From: Afipia sp.
GTDB taxonomy: Bacteria; Pseudomonadota; Alphaproteobacteria; Rhizobiales; Xanthobacteraceae
Direction of reading: 5' to 3'
Length of the DNA stretch: 15,674 nt
NCBI GenBank assembly: GCA_020056155.1
Contig: JAGVII010000456.1
Span: 1-15,674, forward strand
A program made the position numbers and the translations under genes. This document shows, piece after piece, positions 7,129-13,566 of this stretch (position 1 is the first letter of the stretch; every line of letters starts with the position of its first letter). The notes under the pieces are model-generated. The model had not been told where the DNA came from. It worked only from the letters and a program-made list of their open reading frames with translations, and ran no database searches.

Positions 7129-7794
7129 TTACTCAGTCTTCGGCAAGCCACCGGTCGAAAGCTTCCAATATGTTCGGTCCATGGCAATTGACCGGCTTCC
7201 GAGCCACGGAAAATGCCCGTACCGGAAGGAAATTTGATGAGCTGCAATATCGGTAGGGCGCCTTTCGACAAAACGCTCAAACAAAGCTGCGGCCAATCCG
7301 GTCCGATCGGCCCCGCTTTGACAGTGGATCAGCATCGGCCGAGGGGCGGTGCGCATCGTCTCAATCAGTTGGGCGATCGTCGCGTCCTCCGGGTCCCGTA
7401 AGGCCGACATTCGAACGTCCAGATGAGAGGCTCCATGCGCGGTCGTCACCTCCACTTCGTTGTCGTACCACCAAGACCCGCTATTTTTTCCGCGCAGGTT
7501 GATCACCGACTTGATGCCGTAGGCAGCCATCACATCGGCCAACTTCTGCCCGTTCAACTGGGCGGAGCGGTAAAGCACCCCGGGTTCGACGACGTGAATA
7601 TTCCCAACCAGTTGCAGGCCGATGGCCCACCCGCCGGCAAGACCAACGCAGATGAGAAGCGCATTTGTCGTATATGTCACGGCGCGGCCAATCGGGTGAG
7701 ACTTCAAAAACCGGTTCGTTGTCGCAAAGAAAGCGAGACAGGACCTCCCGACATTTGATTGGCGACCTCGGTCGTTCGCCGTTCCTTCGGTCAT
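7129..7794 (-). CDS. Membrane-anchored Cys-dependent (tyrosine/dual-specificity) phosphatase
   Basis: This is a 221-residue protein with a cytoplasmic N-terminal stretch (about 1-38), one membrane helix (about 40-61) and a phosphatase domain (about 66-210). The P-loop HCQSGADRTG has catalytic C158 and R164 (the CX5R signature). GVLYRSAQL (72-80) and VINLRG (97-102) are the conserved early strands of the bacterial DSP/PTP-like families, and D134 in LRDPED is a candidate general acid. With the helix as drawn, the catalytic domain is probably periplasmic; this is inference from topology. The substrate (protein phosphotyrosine, phosphoinositide-like or lipid phosphate) cannot be told. The start codon overlaps the stop of the preceding small frame (ATGA), making it the last gene of the fluoride-switched unit. 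Confidence 0.88.
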   Translation of the reverse strand: MTEGTANDRGRQSNVGRSCLAFFATTNRFLKSHPIGRAVTYTTNALLICVGLAGGWAIGLQLVGNIHVVEPGVLYRSAQLNGQKLADVMAAYGIKSVINLRGKNSGSWWYDNEVEVTTAHGASHLDVRMSALRDPEDATIAQLIETMRTAPRPMLIHCQSGADRTGLAAALFERFVERRPTDIAAHQISFRYGHFPWLGSRSIAMDRTYWKLSTGGLPKTE

Positions 7795-8164
7795 TGCGAG
7801 TTTCCAATATGTGCTATCGGAGGCGCCGCGCGATCGAGCTCGACCTCCTGATTACGAAACCATGCGATGGCATCGAGCCGCCTGCCGCTGATCGGGCGCG
7901 CCCACCGGATGGTTTTTATCGCTTTGGCGGCTTCGCCCATCCACCAGTATTCCTTCACGACCATGAGCATCCATCCCCGACGACCGGACCGCTAAGAGTA
8001 AAAGCTTCGACAACGAAGCCATTCGTCGGGCCGCTATAACTGTGCCTCTCTCTCGCGCACTCGACGCCGTCCAACGTCCAATGCGATCGCTTCGAACCCG
8101 GATTGTGGGTGCTCATCAAAAGATCGAACAGCCGAAAGAAAGATGGACTGACAAAATTCTTCAT
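7791..8164 (-). pseudogene. Small gene of unknown function, probably split by a frameshift
   Basis: Two overlapping frames appear to be halves of one protein of about 120 residues. The first (8164 to 7955, 69 codons) starts with MKNFVSPSFFRLFDLLM in an ATGA overlap with the preceding frame and ends GPVVGDGCSWS. The second, one base out of phase (ATG 7970 or 7964, to stop 7791), encodes MLMVVKEYWWMGEAAKAIK and ends AWFRNQEVELDR followed by a short tail. A one-base change near 7965-7980 would join GDG to LMVVKEYWW smoothly. I recognise no family. The second half ends in an ATGA overlap with the phosphatase gene, so even as a separate 57-59-residue ORF it may serve translational coupling. Alternatives are two genuine small overlapping genes, programmed frameshifting or a sequencing error. 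Confidence 0.5.
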
Positions 8165-8520
8165 GCGGCTGCTCTCCGACGAGCAATTCCGAACGGATGA
8201 TGACGCCGATGGATGCCATTTCGCCCGCAGTTCACTTTGGTGCACCCGAAGCCGTTCTCTGGAATGATGAGCGGCGCGAATCCGGATACGCCGGGTGGAT
8301 CGGGATCGCGCAGCGCACGAAACCCGTGAACCAGGGTATCGCTGTTGTTGACGCCTGGGGTTGGGCGGCCCTTGCCGTTCTTCAGCGGCTCGATGGAAAA
8401 GTAATGATTGTCGCCGTGAATCAGCAAAACGGGCTTGCCGAAAGCGGTCGCGCTCTTCTCGATGGCATCGAGGGCGAAGCATTGGATCGGTATTGCCGGT
8501 ACGAATGTGGGAAATGTCAT
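8161..8520 (-). pseudogene. C-terminal remnant of a metallophosphoesterase, still an open frame
   Basis: This 119-residue frame starts in an ATGA overlap with the phosphoglycerate mutase gene. Residues 18-90 look like the C-terminal end of a calcineurin-like metallophosphoesterase: AIEKSATAFGKPVLLIHGDNHY includes the last metal-binding motif (HGDNHY), and PGVSGFAPLIIPENG is the usual C-terminal strand. The N-terminal two-thirds, which carries the other metal ligands, is absent, so it cannot be an active enzyme of that fold. The last 30 residues (after PENG) are basic and do not resemble the family; they probably represent read-through after the original stop was lost. It may persist as a spacer that keeps the operon translated. 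A functional short protein is possible but unsupported. Confidence 0.6.
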
Positions 8521-9182
8521 GTTTCACCTGATGCCAGTGAGACTTGCCTTTGCGCGACGGTCGTATCGGCAGCGAGGCGATAAAGATGAATATCGCCGGT
8601 CGCAAACTCGACCGAGGTGACTGTTTCGGGCGACAATCTGTCCAGAACCATGACCAGGGAGCGCAGACTATTCCCGTGGGCAACCACTAACGTCCTGTCG
8701 CCGCGCATGACTGCGGGCAAGATCGTTTGGATGAAGAATGGCAATACCCGTGCGGACGTATCCTTCAGGCTCTCTCCGCCCGGCGGCGACACATCATACG
8801 AGCGGCGCCACAGATGAACTTGATCGTCGCCCCAACGCGTTCGAGCCTCATCCTTGTTCAGACCAGTGAGATCGCCGTAGTCTCGCTCGTTGAGTGCGGC
8901 ATTGCGACACTGCCGGACATTGGCTTGTCCCATGTTCTCCAGGACGATCGAACACGATTGCCATGCCCGTCGAAGCCTTGAGGTGAAGGCGATATCGAAC
9001 CGAACATCCAACGCTTGCAACCGTTGCGCAACACTGCCGGCTTCGGCAATTCCCTGTTCCGTCAGACCGAGATCGCGCGAGCCAGTGAAGATGTTCTTCA
9101 GATTTCCCTCGCTTTGGCCGTGCCGGACGAGGACGAGACGCCGGTCGATCGATGGCTGCGTAGCAGGATTGTCAAAGGACAT
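8517..9182 (-). CDS. gpmA: 2,3-bisphosphoglycerate-dependent phosphoglycerate mutase-type enzyme
   Basis: This 221-residue cytoplasmic enzyme is of the histidine phosphatase superfamily; family members interconvert 3- and 2-phosphoglycerate in glycolysis. The signature R20-H21-G-Q-S-E-G-N contains the phosphohistidine H21. [10 protein letters not shown] (98-107) supplies acid E99 and the GpmA-specific segment, and [11 protein letters not shown] contains the second active-site H169. PPGGESL (133-139) is also typical of dPGM. Start 9182 has AGGAG seven bases upstream; the frame extends upstream without conservation. Length is in the short alphaproteobacterial GpmA range. It lies 63 bases after crcB and overlaps the next frame (ATGA). 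Its place downstream of a fluoride riboswitch suggests a stress-specific role or a second copy, because fluoride blocks enolase, the next glycolytic step; that link is inference. Confidence 0.88.
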   Translation of the reverse strand: MSFDNPATQPSIDRRLVLVRHGQSEGNLKNIFTGSRDLGLTEQGIAEAGSVAQRLQALDVRFDIAFTSRLRRAWQSCSIVLENMGQANVRQCRNAALNERDYGDLTGLNKDEARTRWGDDQVHLWRRSYDVSPPGGESLKDTSARVLPFFIQTILPAVMRGDRTLVVAHGNSLRSLVMVLDRLSPETVTSVEFATGDIHLYRLAADTTVAQRQVSLASGET

Positions 9183-9245
9183 GCGCGCTCCTTTGCGTCG
9201 GCCAAACGGCGTCCCTCGCGACATGCCTTTGCCGATGTAACCCTT

Positions 9246-9626
9246 TCAAGAAATTAAACTCCGCGTCGCCCAGAGTCCGATGAACAACGCCGTAGCAGAC
9301 GCCAACACCGAAGCCAGAACGTAAAAGGCGAGGACCACCAACTCGCCGCGCTCATAAAGCAGGGCGACGTCGAGCGAGAACGACGAAAAGGTAGTGAAGC
9401 CGCCAAGAATGCCGGTCGCGAGAAACAACCGCCAGTGCTGGGAGGCGCTTCCGCTCGCCATGAAATAGCCGGCGATCAAACCCATCGCCAGCGACCCCAC
9501 GATGTTGACGATCAATGTGCCGTAGGGAAAATTCAGACCGAAGACGCGAGCGGACCAGACGTTGACTCCATGTCGGAAAGCACCGCCGATGCCAGCGCCA
9601 AGGAACACGATCAGATACGCTTGCAT
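9246..9626 (-). CDS. crcB: Fluoride ion channel CrcB/Fluc
   Basis: This 126-residue inner-membrane protein assembles as a dual-topology dimer and exports fluoride. Hallmarks are GAGIGGAFRHG (10-20) with the conserved Arg, the pore Asn N41 in LIVNIVGSLAMG, and GGFTTFSSFS (75-84) carrying the Phe and Thr/Ser residues that line the fluoride path. Four membrane helices are evident. Length is normal. It starts four bases after the stop of the small membrane gene and is controlled by the fluoride riboswitch upstream of that gene. A single full-length copy implies a homodimer unless another lies elsewhere. Confidence 0.97.
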   Translation of the reverse strand: MQAYLIVFLGAGIGGAFRHGVNVWSARVFGLNFPYGTLIVNIVGSLAMGLIAGYFMASGSASQHWRLFLATGILGGFTTFSSFSLDVALLYERGELVVLAFYVLASVLASATALFIGLWATRSLIS

Positions 9627-9630
9627 CGCG

Positions 9631-9837
9631 CTATCTTCGATTCTTCGCGCGCGACCGCGCTTCGAAGATAGCGGTGACTAGTCCGAGGACAAGCAGGCCG
9701 CCGACGAGGTCGTAGGCCACGCCCAATCCGAACGCGAGAAAACAGACCGCGGCGACGGCAGCAAGAATTGACGCGGCAAAGCCATCGCCCGCGATCAATT
9801 TAAGCCATTCGCGCAATTGCCTGGTAAGAATGTCCAT
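9631..9837 (-). CDS. Small two-helix membrane protein, first gene of the fluoride unit
   Basis: This 68-residue protein has an amphipathic N-terminus (MDILTRQLREWLKLIAGDGF), two membrane helices (about 21-40 and 43-60) and a strongly basic tail (RSRAKNRR). Start 9837 follows an AAGGG Shine-Dalgarno sequence that lies inside a hairpin; upstream in-frame codons would run through that RNA structure. It has none of the CrcB motifs, so it is not a half-channel. I recognise no named family. As the first gene behind the riboswitch and nearly abutting crcB, it is probably a fluoride-response accessory protein, for example a partner of CrcB; this is inference from position only. Confidence 0.75.
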   Translation of the reverse strand: MDILTRQLREWLKLIAGDGFAASILAAVAAVCFLAFGLGVAYDLVGGLLVLGLVTAIFEARSRAKNRR

Positions 9838-9842
9838 GCGGC

Positions 9843-9866
9843 TGCCCTTGCAATCATCGAAGGGCA
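9843..9866 (-). promoter_or_regulatory. Hairpin sequestering the Shine-Dalgarno of the first fluoride-unit gene
   Basis: On the minus strand TGCCCTT (9866-9860) and AAGGGCA (9849-9843) form a perfect 7-bp stem with a 10-base loop. The 3' arm contains the AAGGG ribosome-binding site of the small membrane gene starting at 9837. Seen in sequence; its regulatory effect is inference. Confidence 0.55.
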
Positions 9867-9868
9867 AC

Positions 9869-9891
9869 AAAAAACCCGCCTATGGCGGGTT
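9869..9891 (-). terminator. Intrinsic terminator of the fluoride riboswitch
   Basis: On the minus strand AACCCGCC (9891-9884), loop ATA and GGCGGGTT (9880-9873) form an 8-bp GC-rich stem that runs directly into six consecutive U residues. It sits between the aptamer and the first gene, as expected for a transcriptional riboswitch. The plus strand has no T-run, so it acts in one direction only. Confidence 0.88.
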
Positions 9892-9895
9892 AAAC

Positions 9896-9920
9896 AAAGC
9901 TCCCGCCATGACGGAGCTTT
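9896..9920 (-). other. Inter-domain hairpin between aptamer and terminator
   Basis: AAAGCTCC (9920-9913) and GGAGCTTT (9903-9896) form an 8-bp stem with a 9-base loop. Its loop and 3' side contain ATGGCGGG (9909-9902), which is perfectly complementary to CCCGCCAT (9889-9882), the 5' side of the terminator. It may therefore take part in an alternative antiterminator pairing. Confidence 0.6.
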
Positions 9921-9934
9921 GCAGCCCCATCCCA

Positions 9935-9983
9935 GCAGGAGTCATCAGCCCACGACGGGCGGGTATCGGGGGACTCCATCCCC
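9935..9983 (-). promoter_or_regulatory. Fluoride riboswitch aptamer (crcB motif)
   Basis: All elements of the fluoride aptamer are present on the minus strand. P1 is GGGG (9983-9980) with CCCC (9972-9969), closing the loop ATGGAGT. P2 is GCCC (9960-9957) with GGGC (9951-9948). The signature CUGAUGACUCC follows directly. The characteristic pseudoknot forms between loop GGAGU (9977-9973) and ACUCC (9942-9938), five perfect pairs. By comparison, the Pseudomonas aptamer that I recall pairs GGCAU with AUGCC at the same place, so the pairing covaries. The aptamer is followed by an intrinsic terminator and then by crcB two genes in. Fluoride binding is expected to stabilise the aptamer and permit read-through. 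Confidence 0.95.
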
Positions 9984-9995
9984 ATCTGTACTCCA

Positions 9996-10024
9996 ACACT
10001 AGTCGCTCCGACCAAATCGGTCAA
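9996..10024 (-). promoter_or_regulatory. Putative sigma-70-type promoter of the fluoride unit
   Basis: On the minus strand TTGACC (10024-10019) and TAGTGT (10001-9996) are separated by exactly 17 bases. Transcription would start near 9989, a few bases before the first paired base of the aptamer at 9983. The -35 is close to consensus and the -10 is weak, which is common in alphaproteobacteria. Confidence 0.6.
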
Positions 10025-10362
10025 CGATCGATCCGAGTTCGATGCTCGACGCGCCGTCCGGCCATCGTCCCAGTGAAAGCATAAAGTTCCTAGAAGAGCG
10101 GTCGACGCTCCACGCCGCCGTCGCACGGGTTTGCGAACGGTCGGAGGATGGGTGTGATGACCGAAACGTGACCTCGTTCGGATCGCGTCGATATTGTCGT
10201 TATATTCAGAGGACGGGTAGCCGCCGGAATGTTTGGCCTTTTCATCCGGCTCGACGTGGCTCGACAATGCATCGATCGCGCTCATTGCGGGGGTCGAGAG
10301 CACCAGATGGCCGATGAGTTCGCTCGTTCCGGAAACATTCGGCTGCGGGTACTGGTAAGATA
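10025..10362. other. Intergenic stretch between the RND operon end and the fluoride promoter
   Basis: I see no gene here. A minus-strand frame (GTG near 10303, or ATG near 10285) is open for over 130 codons, but it runs through the promoter, aptamer and terminator of the fluoride unit and its protein is low-complexity and basic, so it is not credible as a whole. Its first 40 residues or so look somewhat protein-like and could be a gene remnant. No clear intrinsic terminator for the RND gene was found. Confidence 0.55.
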
Positions 10363-13300
10363 TTAGCTCGAGTTTTGTTTCGCCAATTCAGGCGAACCGC
10401 CGCCGAGTTCATCGACGGCCGACTCGAACCGCCCGAAGCGCAGGGCTAGGGTGGGTAAGACAAGCAAATTCAGGGCCATCGAGGTCAGCAGGCCTCCCAG
10501 GATCACGAGCGCCATGGGGCCTTCTATCTCACGGCCTGGATCTCCCATTCCGATCACGAGAGGCAGGAGACCGAGCGCAGTAACGAGCGAGGTCATCAGG
10601 ATCGGCGTCAGCCGGTCGCCGGCGCCTTTGATTGCAGCTTCGAGACCCCAAAGCATGCCGTCAGTTTCGACCAGATGCTCATAGTGGGAGATCATCATGA
10701 TCGAGTTGCGCAGCGTGATTCCGAACAGTGTCACGAAACCAACCATCGAACCGAGTGAGAGTACGCCTCCGGTCGCAAATACCGCCAGCACGCCACCAAC
10801 GAGCGCGAAGGGCAGATTGACGAGAACGAGCAGCAGGTTTCGCCAGTTGCGCGTTACGATCGACAGCAGCAGCACCACGCCGATTGCGGCGATCGACGAA
10901 TGAATCAGCAGGTCGCGCCGGGATTGCGCCTGCGCCTGCGCCGAACCGGCGAATTCCACGTAGCCCCCGCTCGGGAGTTCTACGTTGGCAGAGACCGCGG
11001 CCTGAGCATCCCGCACGAACGAGGCGACGTCACGGCCGGCAACGTTCGCCGTCACCGTTTGGAGACGTCGGCCGCCGAGATGAGATACCTGATAGCGCCC
11101 GGCGGTTTCGTATATGTCCGCGATTTGCTTGAGAAGCACATAGCTGCCGCTCGGGGCGCGTAGCGCGAGGTCACCGACCTTGGTGATACTATTGCGGCTC
11201 TCGGCGTCAAGCACCGTGATGACGTTGAAAACCCGGTTGCCATCATAGCTCTGGCCCACAACATCGCCCTGATAGGCGGTGCGGACCAAATCGAGGACGT
11301 CCACCGCATCGAAGCCCCAGCGCTCCACGTCCTTTTTCCGGAGTCGAATGGTCAACTGCGGCATGCCAGGCGGCGATTGCAATTGCACGTCCGCCGCACC
11401 CTGGATACCCCCAACGGTACGCGCGACGTCCCGTGCCGCGCGATCGAGCGTGTCGAGATCGTCGCCGAAGATGTTGACGACGACGGCAGCCGTGTAGCCC
11501 GACAAGGTTTCCTCTACGCGCTCGGTCAGGAATGGCGTTACCGCGAAATTGACTCCCGCGAACCCGCGGAGCGCTTTATGTACGTCGGCCTGCGCTCCTT
11601 CCGTCTGGTCGCCCGATAATCCGGATTTGAGGTCGACTTCGAACTCGCTTTCATGCGTGCCTGCGGTGTCGTCGGCTTTCTCGGCGCGGCCGATGTGCTG
11701 GGCGACCGAGCGCACCACCGGCAGAGCGATCAGAGCCTTGGTCACAAGCGCGCCGAGGCGCTCGGATTCGGCAATCGAGGTGCCGGGCACAGCCGACATG
11801 TGAAGAATGAAATGCCCTTCCTTGAGTTCGGGCAGGAAGGCGCTACCAAAGAACGGAAGGGCGGCACAACCGGCCACGGTAAAAACCAGAGCGGCGGCGA
11901 TCGCCGTCCGCGGATGGATGGCGATACCGCGCAAAATTCGCTCATAACGCCCGCGCGTCCAGCGAACGACGGGCGGCTCTCTATCATGCGCGACCGCACC
12001 CGCGCCTTCGCCTCCTCGTCCGCGGCCGGTGAGCAGCAGCATCGAGAGCGCCGGCGTCACCGTCAGTGCCACGACAAGCGATGCGAGAATGGCGAAGATA
12101 TAGGCCATGCCGAGCGGCGCAAAGAACCGGCCGGCGAGACCTGGCAACGTCAGCACGGGCAAGAAGACAAGGATAACCGCGAAGGTCGCATAAATGACAG
12201 CGCCGCGCACTTCGAGCGAGGCGTCGAGTACGACCCGGCCCACCGGTCGAGGTTCCGGCAAACGCCTGTTCTCGCGTAAACGCCGGACGATGTTCTCAAC
12301 GCCGATTACCGCATCATCAACCACTTCGCCGATGGCGATCGCGAGCCCGCCCAAGGTCATTGTGTTCAGGCTCTGCCCCAAAGCGTCGAGGATAATGACG
12401 GCGGCAAGCAGCGACAGCGGGATCGCCGTGCAGGCGATCGCTGCGCTGCGTAGATCGAACAGGAACAGAAACAGCACCACAATGACGAGGATGCCACCAA
12501 GAACCAGCGAGTCCCGGACATTGTTGGTGGCCGTATCGATGAAGTTGGCCGGGCGAAAAAGATCGCCGTGAAATTTAATACCGGCCTTCTCCAGCCCCGG
12601 CCGCAAGCTCGCCAGCGCCTCTTCGACGCGCTGGGTCACCTCGACCGTATTGGCCCCGTATTGCCCCGAGACATTCAACATTACGCCGGGCTGGCCCATA
12701 ATCGTCGCGCCGCCGATCGGCGGCTCCGGCGCATAGACCACCTCGGCGACGTCGCCGAGAAGCACGCTCGAAGCGCCCTGGTTCAGCAGAACAGTGTGAG
12801 CAACATCCTCCACCTGGAGTGACTGGCCCTCGGTCTGGAAGACGATGCGTTGATTGGTTGTGTCGATAAAGCCCGCACCGCGCACGCCGGTCGCCTTCTT
12901 CGCCGCGGTCAGAACGTCGGTGAGGGTGAGATTATAGCGAATGAGCTGGTCCGGATGGACCTGAACCTGAAGCGAACGAAGATCGCCGCCGAACACCGCG
13001 ACCTTGGCGACGCCCGGCACGGCGAGAAGCCGCAGGCGCAGCGTCCAATCGGCGATAGTGCGTAAATCCATCAGCGAGTGTGTGTCGGAGGTGAGCCCGG
13101 CGACAAGGATGGTACTCGTCGAGGAGGTCAGCGGCGTCATTCCCGGCGGCCCCGTCCCCGCCGGGAGCTGTTGTGCGGCGACCGCCAGACGCTCGGCCAC
13201 CACTTGCCGATCCCGATAGATGTCACTTCCGGGCGCGAAGATAACTGTGATGACGGAGAGCCCCTGGATCGAGGTGGACCGCAACGATTGCACGCCGGGG

Positions 13301-13566
13301 ACACCATTGATGGCATTCTCGATCGGCTGGGTGACGAGGACCTCGATCTGTTCTGGCGTAAGGCCGGGCGCCTCGGTCTGGATGCCGACCTGGGGCGGTG
13401 CGAACTCCGGGAAAACGTCATATTTCGCGCGAATAACCGAGAGGATGCCGTAGCCGAGCAGCAGCAACGCCAACGCCACGACGATGCCGCGGAAGCGGAT
13501 CGCGAAGCCGATCACATTCGCTTGCAAGCCCGACGGGGCTGAGGGACCGGGGGTTGCCGGCGTCAT
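10363..13566 (-). CDS. RND efflux permease, heavy-metal (CzcA/CusA) type
   Basis: This is a 1067-residue inner-membrane pump subunit that would drive periplasmic and cytoplasmic substrates out using the proton gradient. It has TM1 at about 27-45, a first porter loop starting with AKYDVFPEFAPPQV, and a cluster of helices from about residue 353. The TM4 motif VVDDAVIGVEN (D417, D418, E424) corresponds to the proton-relay DxxxxxEN of heavy-metal RND pumps. After the second large periplasmic loop come the last helices (SLGSMVGFVTLFGITLRNS). The Asp that precedes this motif in classical CzcA (DFG) is Ala-Ile-Gly here, so the pump belongs to a variant branch and its metal or other substrate is not predictable. 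Start 13566 overlaps the adaptor stop (ATGA); 70 more open codons upstream are antisense-like and not conserved. Length is normal. Confidence 0.93.
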   Translation of the reverse strand: MTPATPGPSAPSGLQANVIGFAIRFRGIVVALALLLLGYGILSVIRAKYDVFPEFAPPQVGIQTEAPGLTPEQIEVLVTQPIENAINGVPGVQSLRSTSIQGLSVITVIFAPGSDIYRDRQVVAERLAVAAQQLPAGTGPPGMTPLTSSTSTILVAGLTSDTHSLMDLRTIADWTLRLRLLAVPGVAKVAVFGGDLRSLQVQVHPDQLIRYNLTLTDVLTAAKKATGVRGAGFIDTTNQRIVFQTEGQSLQVEDVAHTVLLNQGASSVLLGDVAEVVYAPEPPIGGATIMGQPGVMLNVSGQYGANTVEVTQRVEEALASLRPGLEKAGIKFHGDLFRPANFIDTATNNVRDSLVLGGILVIVVLFLFLFDLRSAAIACTAIPLSLLAAVIILDALGQSLNTMTLGGLAIAIGEVVDDAVIGVENIVRRLRENRRLPEPRPVGRVVLDASLEVRGAVIYATFAVILVFLPVLTLPGLAGRFFAPLGMAYIFAILASLVVALTVTPALSMLLLTGRGRGGEGAGAVAHDREPPVVRWTRGRYERILRGIAIHPRTAIAAALVFTVAGCAALPFFGSAFLPELKEGHFILHMSAVPGTSIAESERLGALVTKALIALPVVRSVAQHIGRAEKADDTAGTHESEFEVDLKSGLSGDQTEGAQADVHKALRGFAGVNFAVTPFLTERVEETLSGYTAAVVVNIFGDDLDTLDRAARDVARTVGGIQGAADVQLQSPPGMPQLTIRLRKKDVERWGFDAVDVLDLVRTAYQGDVVGQSYDGNRVFNVITVLDAESRNSITKVGDLALRAPSGSYVLLKQIADIYETAGRYQVSHLGGRRLQTVTANVAGRDVASFVRDAQAAVSANVELPSGGYVEFAGSAQAQAQSRRDLLIHSSIAAIGVVLLLSIVTRNWRNLLLVLVNLPFALVGGVLAVFATGGVLSLGSMVGFVTLFGITLRNSIMMISHYEHLVETDGMLWGLEAAIKGAGDRLTPILMTSLVTALGLLPLVIGMGDPGREIEGPMALVILGGLLTSMALNLLVLPTLALRFGRFESAVDELGGGSPELAKQNSS

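Noticed and set aside
8034..8219. Third overlapping minus-strand frame (MASIGVIIRSELL...) beside the split small gene
   Set aside because: It competes with two better-anchored frames that use ATGA junctions, and I could not tie it to any family.
9890..10303. Minus-strand open frame of about 137 codons upstream of the fluoride unit
   Set aside because: It would cover the promoter, aptamer and most of the terminator; the later residues are simply translated riboswitch. Only a short remnant at its start remains conceivable.
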